The notes: generated by a model not told the origin, from the sequence alone. A stretch of 51,750 nt of DNA from Methanobacteriota archaeon (GCA_029553285.1 JAKPCO010000001.1:1-51750); one strand, 5' to 3'. Positions 8,348 through 17,038 are shown, counted from the first letter of the stretch. Made by a program: numbers and translations.

Positions 8348-8764
8348 TCACTTCCACAATGTCCCGCGGCCCGCCTCTGGAACGGAATGCGACTCGTAAT
8401 TCCCCGGGCGCTTAAGAGGCATTCTCAAGAGGAGAATCGTGCCCATGATCAGTGAGAGCCCAGCTGATGTGATCAGAAACCCGGCGAGGACATGCTCAAG
8501 ACCCGTCCCCACCTCAATGCCGAAGATCTTTGCGAGGGCGGGCATTGAGAGCACGAAAGCTCCGGTGAGCAGGAGAAACAGGCCGTTGCACAGCCTCCGC
8601 TCCGCCCGTCTCTCCGGAGATTCCAAGATCACACAACCCTTCTCGAGGAGATACATCCTTTTCCTGTGCTCCAGGTAGTAAACAAGCGCCAGAAGAGGTA
8701 TGCCCTCCGCAACCAGCAGGCCAAGAATCCAGTCGTTCAAGCTCCCACGTGAATAAATGAACAT
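8348..8764 (-). CDS. Small membrane protein of unknown function
   Basis: This 138-residue protein has three hydrophobic segments: WILGLLVAEGIPLLALVYYL near the N-terminus, GLFLLLTGAFVLSMPALAKI, and a third from VLAGFLITSAG into IMGTILLLRM. A charged stretch with EHRKRMYLLEKG and ERRAERRLCNG lies between the first two. I do not recognise the family. The TATA-like TTTTATAT at about 8771-8778 is too close to the ATG for a leader. A TTG at 8740 after GGGAGC may therefore be the true start and would shorten the protein by eight residues. Confidence 0.7.
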   Translation of the reverse strand: MFIYSRGSLNDWILGLLVAEGIPLLALVYYLEHRKRMYLLEKGCVILESPERRAERRLCNGLFLLLTGAFVLSMPALAKIFGIEVGTGLEHVLAGFLITSAGLSLIMGTILLLRMPLKRPGNYESHSVPEAGRGTLWK

Positions 8765-8878
8765 CTTCGATATAAAATCTTTTTGCCATATGAATTAAAA
8801 TCTATTATTAATATTAATAGTGTCACTCAATATAACGATTAAATTTTTATGCATGCTTTGTGACATAATATGCGATGA
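8765..8878. promoter_or_regulatory. AT-rich divergent promoter region with 14-bp palindrome
   Basis: This divergent gap serves the minus-strand membrane protein and the plus-strand surface protein. It contains a perfect palindrome TATTAATATTAATA at 8806-8819. A TAAATTTTTATGC box at about 8840-8852 sits at a plausible TATA distance from the ATG at 8879. Confidence 0.5.
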
Positions 8879-9799
8879 ATGTGTAAGATATATCCCCTGC
8901 ATGCTCTGCTCACCTGCATAGCTCTTCTGAGCATCGCGGCTCTCGCATCTGACCAGGGAAACTTCAGTGGAGAGGGCAAGAGCACAGCACACGTCTATGT
9001 CTTCAACAGAGATGATGATCGTCTGAGCGTATCGCTCTTCATAGACAGCAGTCTCGTCGATTCGAAGGAGGTCTCGTCGGAGAATGAGGCTGAATTCGGC
9101 ACCTATCAGCTGGACGAGGGTGAGCACAGATTTACGATAACATGGTGGGACGAGGATACGCGGAAGAGCTACGAATCATCTGTGACAGCCGCTGTAAAAT
9201 ACGACACGCCAGTGATGCTCTACACAGAAAAGAATGATGAACCGGAGAAGTTCTACCTGACGGTCCTGGTCAGGAACGAGAACGATAAAGATCTCGATCT
9301 CTGCCTCTACATCGACGATAAGTTCGAGAGGTGCACGAATGCAAAGAAGAACGCGATGACCGAGGCCGGCAAGATCAAGCTTGAGAGCGGGATGCACAAC
9401 CTCTCTGTCCGCTGGAAGGATCCAGATACAGAGATCGAGTACAGGAGGATCAGGAGGGTGGATCTGAGCAGGGATGATGCGGTGGTGATCTACGCCCCTA
9501 AAGGGGTTGAGATCAAAAAGGAATCGAGCCGCAGCGGAGATCTGAAGGCTGCTCAGGAAAAGTCGTCTCAATCCTCACAGAGCTCCATAAAAAAAGAAAC
9601 AGATAACAATGTATCCAGCAACAAATCCGGGAACAGCTCTGAAAATACTGCTCCAAAGACTGGGGAGGTAAGCGCCCTCAGAAGAACGAAGCAGACCGTT
9701 GAGAGGGACGCGGAGGGGCAGAACATCACTACAAATGATCACATGTACATCTATGTGCTCATCATCGCCCTTGCGGTTTATCTTCTCTTCAGGAGCTAG
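8879..9799 (+). CDS. Secreted, membrane-anchored surface protein with two tandem beta domains
   Basis: This 306-residue protein has an N-terminal signal peptide (LLTCIALLSIAALAS) and a C-terminal anchor helix (VLIIALAVYLLF) followed by Arg-Ser. Between them are two related beta-rich units of about 85 residues. The first runs from HVYVFNRDDDRLSVSLFID through FTITWWDEDT. The second runs from YLTVLVRNENDKDLDLCLYID through LSVRWKDPDT. A Ser/Lys/Asn-rich linker connects them to the anchor. No ribosome site is visible, so it may be leaderless. The function is unknown; it is likely part of the envelope, paired with the next gene. Confidence 0.8.
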   Translation: MCKIYPLHALLTCIALLSIAALASDQGNFSGEGKSTAHVYVFNRDDDRLSVSLFIDSSLVDSKEVSSENEAEFGTYQLDEGEHRFTITWWDEDTRKSYESSVTAAVKYDTPVMLYTEKNDEPEKFYLTVLVRNENDKDLDLCLYIDDKFERCTNAKKNAMTEAGKIKLESGMHNLSVRWKDPDTEIEYRRIRRVDLSRDDAVVIYAPKGVEIKKESSRSGDLKAAQEKSSQSSQSSIKKETDNNVSSNKSGNSSENTAPKTGEVSALRRTKQTVERDAEGQNITTNDHMYIYVLIIALAVYLLFRS

Positions 9800-11285
9800 A
9801 TCTCTCGTTGCGCTCCTGATCTCCGCTTTTCTGGTGATGCCTGCATCATCGAGCTGGGGTGAGAGCATCCAGGCAGAGCTTCATCCGGGCGAGAGGGTCG
9901 AAGTAGATGGTTATTCAATAGAGCTCTCTGATATCTCTGTCGTGCCCGATAATCCCGCGGCTCTTCTCAAAATTCACAGCAATGGCAGCATATCCTCCAC
10001 AGTCATGAGGGCGGGGGAGTTCTTCGTCCTGAAGGATGCGCACAAAAGGGAGGAGCTTGGTATAAAGCTGGAGGAGATCCGCAGGGAGGGGTACCTCTCC
10101 AACGAATCCCGGGCGACTCTTGAGATCAGGATGAGATCGCGACCTGAGATATCGATCAGCATGTCCCCTGACAGGGATGTTTACCACAGTGGCGATCAGA
10201 TCAGAGTGGAGGTGTTCGTTGAGAACACAGGGGATGGGAACGCGGAGAGCATCCGACTCAATCTCAGCGAGCATCACTCATATGTGTTGAACGAAACGCT
10301 GAAGGAGATTGGCAAAAAGATGCGCAGGTCCCTTCTGAGGCCTGGAGAGGTGTGGATGGAGAGGATCTGCTTCCCGGCCCCCAGCATTCCCGAGAGAGAA
10401 AGCATCGAACTCGTGGCTGCTGCAGAATACTTTGATGCAGACAGCAATCCATACAGATCTGAGACCGTCCTGCCCATTACTGTGGCCGGGCCGGTGGAGC
10501 TGCACAAGCGTGTGCATGAGATACAGACCTTTGGCAGGACGTACTACGTGATCGATACTGTCAGGAACACGGGGAATGTTAGGCTGAATCTGAGCCTCAC
10601 TGATAATGCAGGGGATGCATTTCAATCCGAGAAGGTGCCTGAACAGAGGTTTGATCTCGCCCCAGGAGAGACGAAGATCACAAGCTACGCTGTGAAGGCC
10701 AGGTCTCCGGGCGAGGGTCTGGTTCTGCCACCTGCGAGATGCACCTACTCGATAGCAGGCAGCACTTACACCGTGATCTCTGAGAGCCCCGTTGTCGATG
10801 TCTTTGGGCCCCGGATCGAAGCGAGGAGGTACGTGAGTTCTGGAGGAGATCATGATGTCTTCAAGGTATGCATGGATGTCAAAAACACCGGCAACCGCTA
10901 TGCAGGCGTCCGCGCCCACAGGATATTTCCAGAAAGGGTGGAGATGCTGGACGGGAAGAATGACCTCAGCTTTGCTCTCTCTCCCGGGTCGTCCAGAACC
11001 TTTTGCTGGTCGATACGCTGCCCGAACGGCTCCTGCGCGCTCCCACCGGTAGATCTGATCTATTTCGACTCCGAGAACAACATCTTCCGCTGTGATGTTC
11101 CCTCCCTCAGGCTGGAGAAGAGATCTCCGGAGATACCGGATATGAGCAGGAAGAACGGCACAGAGCGCACCGAGGTTGAGATCAGCGAGCCCATCCGGAG
11201 TAGTGATGTTGAACCGCATCCATCAGGATTCGCGCTGGCGCTCGTTCTCCTGATCTCTGCTCTGATCTGGGTGAGATCGCTATGA
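9753..11285 (+). CDS. Secreted surface protein with CARDB/NEW3-like beta-sandwich repeats
   Basis: About 510 residues with a signal peptide (SLVALLISAFLVMPASSSWG) and a C-terminal anchor (FALALVLLISALIWVRSL). The ectodomain has repeated blocks of the type IRVEVFVENTGDGNAESIRLNL, YVIDTVRNTGNVRLNLSL and FKVCMDVKNTGNRYAG. These match the pattern of archaeal S-layer-associated COG1361/CARDB domains. The gene overlaps the end of the upstream surface-protein gene. The start is uncertain: ATG 9753 is given here, TTG 9771 is equally possible, and neither has a ribosome site, consistent with reinitiation after the upstream stop. Confidence 0.8.
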   Translation: MCSSSPLRFIFSSGARSLVALLISAFLVMPASSSWGESIQAELHPGERVEVDGYSIELSDISVVPDNPAALLKIHSNGSISSTVMRAGEFFVLKDAHKREELGIKLEEIRREGYLSNESRATLEIRMRSRPEISISMSPDRDVYHSGDQIRVEVFVENTGDGNAESIRLNLSEHHSYVLNETLKEIGKKMRRSLLRPGEVWMERICFPAPSIPERESIELVAAAEYFDADSNPYRSETVLPITVAGPVELHKRVHEIQTFGRTYYVIDTVRNTGNVRLNLSLTDNAGDAFQSEKVPEQRFDLAPGETKITSYAVKARSPGEGLVLPPARCTYSIAGSTYTVISESPVVDVFGPRIEARRYVSSGGDHDVFKVCMDVKNTGNRYAGVRAHRIFPERVEMLDGKNDLSFALSPGSSRTFCWSIRCPNGSCALPPVDLIYFDSENNIFRCDVPSLRLEKRSPEIPDMSRKNGTERTEVEISEPIRSSDVEPHPSGFALALVLLISALIWVRSL

Positions 11286-11384
11286 GATCTGGTATACGAA
11301 ATCATGCAGAAGCCCCTTACTATTGAGATGCAGGAGGTCGCAGCTTGCAACGACACAGATCAGCAGAGGGAGCATCACGCATCA

Positions 11385-11394
11385 TTAATATATC
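11385..11394 (+). promoter_or_regulatory. Putative aroA TATA box
   Basis: TTAATATATC lies 20 nt before the aroA ATG, which supports a leaderless or near-leaderless transcript and the choice of the internal ATG as the start. Confidence 0.6.
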
Positions 11395-11414
11395 ATACCG
11401 TGATTCTATCTACC

Positions 11415-12680
11415 ATGATAGTATCTGTCTCGCGCTCCTCCATCTCGGGAACTGTCTGCGCACCGCCGTCGAAGAGCTACACGCACAGAGCAGTGCTCAT
11501 CACAGCGCTCTCTGATTCAGGATGCGTGCACAGGCCGCTCATATCCGCAGACACCAGAGCCACGATATCGGCATGCGAGGCCTTCGGGGCTGATGTGAAC
11601 TTGAAGGGAGACTCTCTCGAGATCCAGGGGGTCTCCGGCACGCCCAGGACACCCGAGAACGTCATAGATGTTCTGAACTCCGGGACGACGCTCAGGTTCA
11701 TGTCGGCGGTTGCAGCGCTCACAGATGGCGCGGTTCTCACAGGCGACAGCTCGATACGCAGCAGGCCGAACGGCCCGCTTCTAAGGGCGCTCAACGACCT
11801 CGGCGCTGAGGCGTTCTCCATAAGAGGGAACGATCGCGCTCCGCTTGTCATAAGGGGTCGTCTCAGAGGCGGATCGACATCTCTGGATGGCAGCGTGAGC
11901 TCGCAGTTCCTTTCAGCCCTCCTTATAGCATGCCCCCTCTCAAGTGGTGATACGACGATCTCCATAAAGGGAGAGCTGAAGTCCAGGCCGTACGCCGAGA
12001 TCACTCTGGACATCCTGAGAGAGGCCGGGGCTGAGATACACGCTGATGGGAATCGCTTTTGCATGTATGGGGGCCAGAGGTACCGGCTTCAGGAGTACAC
12101 TGTTCCGGGGGATTTCTCATCCGCCTCGTATCCGCTGGCAGCAGCCGCGCTCGCAGGCTCTGCGACCGTGCAGGGCCTGTTCCCCTCGAGGCAGGGCGAT
12201 TCTGCGATAGTTGCGATTCTCAGAGATATGGGCGCAGACGTTTCCTGGGACAGAGAGAGGGGGGAGGTCAGGGTTTCACGGGCAGATCTGAGGGGCACAG
12301 AGATAGATGCGAGCCTGACCCCGGATCTAGTGCCAACGCTCGCGGTGCTGGGGGCGGTGGCCGAGGGGCGCACAATCATAAAAAACGCGGAGCATGTCCG
12401 CCACAAGGAGACCGACAGGATCCATGCGATGGCGGTCGAGCTGACGAAGATGGGCGCTGACATACGGGAAAGACCTGACGGTCTGGAGATCGATGGGGGC
12501 GAACTGCATGGAGCAGATCTTCACGGTTACCACGACCACAGGATCGTGATGGCCCTCACCCTGGCAGGGATCGTGGCAGGCGATACCAGGATTGATACAG
12601 CGGAGTCAGTCGATGTATCATATCCTGCGTTCTTTGAGGATATGAGAAGGCTGGGAGCAAATGTGGGAACATCTCCATGA
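11415..12680 (+). CDS. aroA: 3-phosphoshikimate 1-carboxyvinyltransferase (EPSP synthase)
   Basis: This 421-residue enzyme transfers the enolpyruvyl group of PEP to shikimate-3-phosphate in aromatic amino acid synthesis. Visible family motifs are the N-terminal PPSKSYTHRA (Lys20, Ser21, Arg25), LNSGTTLRFMSAVAAL, VSSQFLSALLIACPL, and the C-terminal RHKETDRIHAMAVEL and DHRIVMALTLA. Two-domain length is normal. An upstream in-frame ATG at 11304 exists, but the protein family begins near MIVSVSRSSISG and the TATA box at 11385-11394 supports ATG 11415. The gene stands alone on this strand and converges on priL. Confidence 0.95.
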   Translation: MIVSVSRSSISGTVCAPPSKSYTHRAVLITALSDSGCVHRPLISADTRATISACEAFGADVNLKGDSLEIQGVSGTPRTPENVIDVLNSGTTLRFMSAVAALTDGAVLTGDSSIRSRPNGPLLRALNDLGAEAFSIRGNDRAPLVIRGRLRGGSTSLDGSVSSQFLSALLIACPLSSGDTTISIKGELKSRPYAEITLDILREAGAEIHADGNRFCMYGGQRYRLQEYTVPGDFSSASYPLAAAALAGSATVQGLFPSRQGDSAIVAILRDMGADVSWDRERGEVRVSRADLRGTEIDASLTPDLVPTLAVLGAVAEGRTIIKNAEHVRHKETDRIHAMAVELTKMGADIRERPDGLEIDGGELHGADLHGYHDHRIVMALTLAGIVAGDTRIDTAESVDVSYPAFFEDMRRLGANVGTSP

Positions 12681-12720
12681 TAATGCAACCGCTCCACATC
12701 TCAGGCAGATCGCGCTGCCA

Positions 12721-13713
12721 TCATTTCGATGATCCCCGGACGCGACGCCTGTAGTAGCTTATCGGATGCCTGATGCGCCTGCAGAGCTCATCGCCACCAG
12801 GACAGTTTCCGTATGTGAGCATTGTTGAGCACGACGGCGGCGTGTATCTCGTCCCTGTAGATCCGGCGATGTGCTCGATCTGGTATCTGGTCATCTCCTC
12901 ATCGAAATCGGGGCTGTTGTTGAAGATGCCGATTATCTCCTCGACACTCAGATTTATGTTCAGAAGGAAGCTGGTGAGGGCGAATCTTGCTGTATGGGCC
13001 AGGTTTCTGCCGGCAGCGAGCTGCTCCAGCAGCCCTCTCATGCACGGCGGCAGAGCATCCCTATCGAACTCTCCGAGATCCACCATCTTGGCCCGCTTCG
13101 ATGATTCGAGATCGTCTCTTATGGATCTCAGGAGATCAGACAGCCCCTCACATATGCTTCCGGCATCTAGCGGGAGCCCCTCTTGTATTCTGTCCTTGAT
13201 CCTCTCCTCCATCAGGCGTAGCATCTCTTCGCGGGTGACTGTGAGATGGCCGCTGTCCAGGTTTCTGTTGATCAGCTTCCACTTCTGGCTCCTGAACCTT
13301 GCTGCTGAGACCACAAAATCCACAAAGTGTATTCTGAATCTCTCTCCATAGGAGAGGGGGCGCATCCCCAGATCTCTGGCGATCTCCAGCACCTCTTCTG
13401 TATCCGAGATCCTCAGCCTCCTGTGAGCGAGCTTCGCCTCTGCCAGTACATAGCGTCTCAGAAGATAATCATCGTCGATGCACGAGACGATCAGCCTGGC
13501 GAGAGGATAAGACAGGAGCTCGACGTTCTGCCTCACGCCGTCAGATATGTCCGCATCCGGTATCTCCCCAAGGAGCGCCCCACGGACACGCTCGACTGCC
13601 CTGCGCCTGACAGGCTGGAACGCCCTGCTCCTGAGCACATCCTCAAGGGGGGCATCTATCCGCCTGATATCCTCTGCTGCCGCATGCGTGAATGGATACC
13701 AGAAGGTCCTCAT
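12721..13713 (-). CDS. priL: DNA primase large subunit (Fe-S)
   Basis: This 330-residue subunit partners the catalytic primase PriS. The N-terminal helical half begins MRTFWYPFTHAAAEDIRR. The C-terminal iron-sulfur domain contains four conserved cysteines, C224 (PPCMRGLL), C295 (PPSCSTM), C304 (YGNCPG) and C311 (ELCRR), matching the 4Fe-4S ligand pattern of archaeal and eukaryotic PriL. It ends RHPISYYRRR, typical of the family. Its ATG overlaps the PCNA stop (ATGA), so primase and clamp are co-expressed. Confidence 0.93.
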   Translation of the reverse strand: MRTFWYPFTHAAAEDIRRIDAPLEDVLRSRAFQPVRRRAVERVRGALLGEIPDADISDGVRQNVELLSYPLARLIVSCIDDDYLLRRYVLAEAKLAHRRLRISDTEEVLEIARDLGMRPLSYGERFRIHFVDFVVSAARFRSQKWKLINRNLDSGHLTVTREEMLRLMEERIKDRIQEGLPLDAGSICEGLSDLLRSIRDDLESSKRAKMVDLGEFDRDALPPCMRGLLEQLAAGRNLAHTARFALTSFLLNINLSVEEIIGIFNNSPDFDEEMTRYQIEHIAGSTGTRYTPPSCSTMLTYGNCPGGDELCRRIRHPISYYRRRVRGSSK

Positions 13714-14444
13714 TCCTGCTCTATTCTGGGCGCCAGGAGATAGCTGACATGGACATTATCATTCAACATGAAGCTGATCCGCAGCGGATAATCGATGCCT
13801 ATCTCGAGCTTCACCTCCGGGGCCTTTCCTATGGATTTGCTCATGTCAGAGAGGTAATCCAGGGAGAACAGCGATCTCGCCTCGCCCGGTTTCATGTCGA
13901 GGAGCTCGGAGCTCTGCATCGTGAGCCTGAGGGCATCTATATCTCCCTTCGCCTCCATGTAGAACACATCATCCTTCACGCCCAGCACCACATGATCGCT
14001 TACCTTCTCCGCGGCTTTGATCGCTCGTCTGAACTCCGCCCCGGGGATCGTCACATGCGCCGGCAGATCGAGCTCTGGAATCCTGGGCTCCTTGCGTATC
14101 GCGCTCGGATCTATCAGGCTCAGTGTGTATGAGAGAGAGCCGACGCCTATCTTCAGCTTTCGCTCGTCCTCGAGCAGCTCAAGCCGCACGCGCTCACCTC
14201 GATCGGCCATGCTCAGCAGATCGCTCAGACGCACCAGATCGACCCCGATTTCTCCAGGGGTCGCCTGATAGAACTCGAACGCGGATGCATCGATCCTGAG
14301 TGAAACCATTGCGACGTTCGCCGGATCGACCGCCTTGAGCTCAATACCCTTCTCAGATATCGCAAACTTGACCTCATCGACCAAGGAAGATACTGCCTCG
14401 ATCGCATCCCGCAGGGTTTCTGCATCAATAACTGCCTTCAGCAT
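13710..14444 (-). CDS. pcn: PCNA sliding clamp
   Basis: This 244-residue DNA polymerase clamp starts MLKAVIDAETLRDAIEAVSS. It has the diagnostic KAVDPANVAMVSLRI strand and the interdomain loop region after LSLIDPSAIRKEPRIPEL. The C-terminus, ISFMLNDNVHVSYLLAPRIE, provides the site that binds PIP-box partners. The length is standard for an archaeal homotrimeric clamp. It lies between tfs (62 nt upstream) and priL (4-nt overlap). Confidence 0.97.
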   Translation of the reverse strand: MLKAVIDAETLRDAIEAVSSLVDEVKFAISEKGIELKAVDPANVAMVSLRIDASAFEFYQATPGEIGVDLVRLSDLLSMADRGERVRLELLEDERKLKIGVGSLSYTLSLIDPSAIRKEPRIPELDLPAHVTIPGAEFRRAIKAAEKVSDHVVLGVKDDVFYMEAKGDIDALRLTMQSSELLDMKPGEARSLFSLDYLSDMSKSIGKAPEVKLEIGIDYPLRISFMLNDNVHVSYLLAPRIEQE

Positions 14445-14506
14445 CCTAGCGCCTCCAGAAAAGAAAGTATCTAGTATTTAATATAGTTTTCCATGTGATC
14501 CATCAG

Positions 14507-14815
14507 TCAGTCATACTCTCTCCAGGTATTCCCGCATTTTGTGCATCTGAAGAAGCGGACCTCAGACTCATCAGCTGCCCTCAGCTGTCTAAGCCACCAG
14601 TAGGCAGTATCGTTCCCGCACTCCGGGCATTTCGCTTTTGTTGTAGGCAGGCCTGCGGATTCCTGTTCAAGCACGGGCACAGACCTCTCGAGCTTGTTTG
14701 TCACCGAGACGATCGGGTTGTTAGAACTCTTCGGTATCTTCATCCCGCACTTTCTGCATACCATCATCCCCTCTCTGGGGATCATCATGCTCTTACACGC
14801 AGGGCAGAACTCCAT
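14507..14815 (-). CDS. tfs: Transcription factor S (TFIIS/RPB9-like cleavage factor)
   Basis: This 102-residue protein has two zinc ribbons: C4/C7/C20/C23 at the N-terminus and C63/C66/C91/C94 at the C-terminus. The C-terminal ribbon carries the Asp82-Glu83 pair in RAADESEVRFF, which stimulates transcript cleavage by arrested RNA polymerase. It heads the tfs-pcn-priL operon. A TTTAATATAA box (14836-14845, minus sense) about 20 nt before the ATG indicates a leaderless start. Confidence 0.95.
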   Translation of the reverse strand: MEFCPACKSMMIPREGMMVCRKCGMKIPKSSNNPIVSVTNKLERSVPVLEQESAGLPTTKAKCPECGNDTAYWWLRQLRAADESEVRFFRCTKCGNTWREYD

Positions 14816-14835
14816 CGCCAGCTGGTCGACCCGTG

Positions 14836-14845
14836 TTATATTAAA
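14836..14845 (-). promoter_or_regulatory. Promoter of tfs-pcn-priL
   Basis: Minus-strand TTTAATATAA, preceded by a CGCAACC BRE-like stretch, is placed 20 nt upstream of the tfs ATG. Confidence 0.6.
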
Positions 14846-14867
14846 GGTTGCGATTGCGCGCGGGAGG

Positions 14868-14946
14868 TGTCCGAATAAGGAAGATTGATAATAATAATCA
14901 GAATCCTTAAACCTCGAATACCTGGATAAGAACTCTTATTCGGATA
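14868..14946 (+). repeat. Dispersed palindromic element TGTCCGAATAAG, copy 1
   Basis: A 79-nt element bounded by CCGAATAAG (14871-14879) and its exact complement CTTATTCGG (14935-14943). The right end reads TGGATAAGAACTCTTATTCGGATA, which aligns with the right end of copy 3 at 40632-40709. It lies in the 360-nt gap between tfs and the exported protein gene. Confidence 0.6.
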
Positions 14947-14964
14947 GGTTTGCTTGTGGGCCCC

Positions 14965-15039
14965 TGTCCGGATGAGAGCCGAGGTCAGAGATCTTGGCCT
15001 TGCTGTTTTTGATCTCTGAGACGAATCCTCATTCGGACA
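14965..15039 (-). repeat. Dispersed palindromic element, copy 2 (inverted)
   Basis: A 75-nt element with ends TGTCCGGATGAG and CTCATTCGGACA, complementary apart from one G:T-type mismatch. Read on the minus strand, its right part (AAGGCCAAGATCTCTG, then GCTCTCATCCGGACA) aligns with copy 3 (AAGGTCAAATTTCTG, then GCTCTTATCCGGACA). It sits 18 nt from copy 1, so the two form an inverted pair. Confidence 0.6.
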
Positions 15040-15175
15040 CGTCAGTTCACGGCATCATCGTGCCTGAAGAGACTCTGGTTCCACGGCCGAAAATCGAGGC
15101 GCAGGGATCCGCGCCCTTCGTTAGGGTCAGGCTGTGACGAAAGATATGTATACAGGCCATCGACGGTATTATGGG

Positions 15176-15856
15176 ATGGCCGAGATGCCGCTCAGCAGCC
15201 GGGTGATGTGTATCTTTTTGCTGATCATGCTGAGCATCGGCCATTCGTCTGCTGATGATGTCAACGATCTCTGGCTGCTGATCTCCAGCTATGAGGATAT
15301 CGGAATAACAGTACAGGACCTCGCTTTCTTTCTTGTCACCCATGGATACGATGCGACCCCTGAGAAGTCATACGTGACTGTCAGGCTTCCGAGCGGCAAG
15401 ACCGTGTACCTCACACCCAACGGAGGGGCGCCGCGACTTGCAGACCTCTGGATGGAGCCGCCGAAGAGCACAGGACTCGTGCAGGTGATACCCATAGCAG
15501 AGATCCAGAAGGACAGATCTTACAACATGACAACCAATCAGGAGTTCATAAAATCCGTGAGCAAGCTTACGATGTTTCCTGTAACCCCTCTGGGCATGTG
15601 CTACGACGGCTCCCAGAAGCTGGCAAATCTTTATACAGAGTTCGGGTATAAAATAATGTACATGTACGATCCGAGCGGGTTTGAGAATCAGGGACATCTG
15701 TGGATACTCGTGGAGGATCCAGATAACAAAGATAGATGGCTCGCGGTTGACAGCTACTACGGAGTCGTCACTGACAAAAGTTACTACAAAGCGCCGTACA
15801 GCTTCCCAGACATAAAATACCTCGACTCTCTGAACCCAAAGTGGAGATATGCCTGA
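15176..15856 (+). CDS. Exported protein with transglutaminase/cysteine-protease-like triad
   Basis: 226 residues with a signal peptide (SSRVMCIFLLIMLSIGHSSA). The mature part holds C142 in LGMCYDGSQKLANLY, H174 in NQGHLWILVED and D192 in WLAVDSYYG. This Cys-His-Asp order and local context fit the transglutaminase-like papain fold. Assignment is by motif only. ATG 15176 is preferred because AAGATATGTATAC at about 15141-15153 is well placed for a leaderless start; GTG 15134 and ATG 15146 are alternatives. It is followed 60 nt later by the pentapeptide-repeat gene. Confidence 0.7.
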   Translation: MAEMPLSSRVMCIFLLIMLSIGHSSADDVNDLWLLISSYEDIGITVQDLAFFLVTHGYDATPEKSYVTVRLPSGKTVYLTPNGGAPRLADLWMEPPKSTGLVQVIPIAEIQKDRSYNMTTNQEFIKSVSKLTMFPVTPLGMCYDGSQKLANLYTEFGYKIMYMYDPSGFENQGHLWILVEDPDNKDRWLAVDSYYGVVTDKSYYKAPYSFPDIKYLDSLNPKWRYA

Positions 15857-15885
15857 TTTGATGATATCACAAATCTGCCCCAAGC

Positions 15886-15905
15886 GGCCAGGTATCATAC
15901 CGGCC
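15886..15905 (+). promoter_or_regulatory. 20-nt palindromic hairpin before the pentapeptide-repeat gene
   Basis: GGCC, A, GGTAT, C, ATACC, GGCC: a nine-pair palindrome interrupted only by one unpaired A and a one-base centre. It ends just before the AGGAGGT ribosome site of the next gene. It could be an operator or an RNA structure covering the ribosome site. Confidence 0.4.
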
Positions 15906-15916
15906 CAGGAGGTACC

Positions 15917-17038
15917 ATGAGCCCGGGTTATAAAATAATAATAATAATTTTTGCAATTTTGGTGAGCACTGCATATGCACTGGATATATGTGATAGATCC
16001 GATCTTCGCTTCTCAGATATGCACGGTCGGGATCTCAGCGGGGCGCATCTCAACCAGTCTGACCTGACTGGGGCGGATCTCAGGTGTGCAAATCTTAGTG
16101 GAGCCTATCTGAGATCCGCATGGCTTGTGAATGCAAACCTTGAGGGTGCGTCGCTGGTGGGCGCGGATCTGAGCATGGCGGATCTCAGCGGCGCGAACCT
16201 CAACGGCACAGATCTATCGAGGGCGAAGCTCAGGAACGCGCGGCTGAGCGGTGCGAGTCTTGTCGACTCAAATCTGACAATGGCAGACTGCACAGAGGCC
16301 ATGATGGATGATGTCTCTCTGAAGGATGCTGAGATGACGAGCACGAGGTTCTTCCGCACGGATCTAACAGGCGCGGCCATCTCCGGTGCACTACTGAGCC
16401 ACGCGAACTTTGTCGGTGCTCATCTGAGCTGGGCTGACCTGAGCAATGGCAGGTTCAGTAACAGCCAGTTCTCCAGGGCTGAGCTCTACGGAGCGAATCT
16501 GACAGGCACGGATCTCAGCGGCTCTGACCTGACCCGATCATACATGATGAGGGCGAGAATGACCGGCGCAAACCTGAGGGGGGCGAGCCTGGATTATGCA
16601 GACCTCACAGAGGCGGATATGAGAGATGCGGACCTGAGCAGCTGCAAGATGCGTTATGCAGATCTCAGCGGGGCCAACATGGCAGGCGCGGACTTCTCAG
16701 AGGTGGTGCTGGATTCTGTGAAGACGACGGGAGTGAACCTGAGCGGCGCGAACCTGTACAAGACATCGCTCTTCAACCTGGATCTCAGAGGCATCGATAT
16801 GCATAAAGTGAAGATAAAGAAGGCGAAGATGGACACGGTCTTCCTCACAAACTCAAACCTGGCAGGGGCGGTGCTGGATGATGTGACAATGCACATGGTC
16901 GAGATGACGAACGTGGATCTGAGCGGGGCGAGCCTGCGCAACATTGAGTATGACGAGTTCACGCTGAGGTCGCTCAAAAATGCCAACCTGGATGGTGCTT
17001 CCATGGACGACCGACTGAAGTCAGACCTGAGCGGGTGA
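15917..17038 (+). CDS. Exported pentapeptide-repeat protein
   Basis: This 373-residue protein has a hydrophobic signal (IIIIIFAILVSTAYA) and then about 65 consecutive A(D/N)LXX repeats, such as LSGAHLNQSDLTGADLR. They should form a right-handed quadrilateral beta-helix for nearly the whole mature length. The sole recognisable domain is the repeat. A clear AGGAGGT ribosome site precedes the ATG. The next gene begins 4 nt after its stop, so the two are co-expressed. The cellular role is unknown; export suggests an envelope function rather than gyrase mimicry. Confidence 0.92.
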   Translation: MSPGYKIIIIIFAILVSTAYALDICDRSDLRFSDMHGRDLSGAHLNQSDLTGADLRCANLSGAYLRSAWLVNANLEGASLVGADLSMADLSGANLNGTDLSRAKLRNARLSGASLVDSNLTMADCTEAMMDDVSLKDAEMTSTRFFRTDLTGAAISGALLSHANFVGAHLSWADLSNGRFSNSQFSRAELYGANLTGTDLSGSDLTRSYMMRARMTGANLRGASLDYADLTEADMRDADLSSCKMRYADLSGANMAGADFSEVVLDSVKTTGVNLSGANLYKTSLFNLDLRGIDMHKVKIKKAKMDTVFLTNSNLAGAVLDDVTMHMVEMTNVDLSGASLRNIEYDEFTLRSLKNANLDGASMDDRLKSDLSG

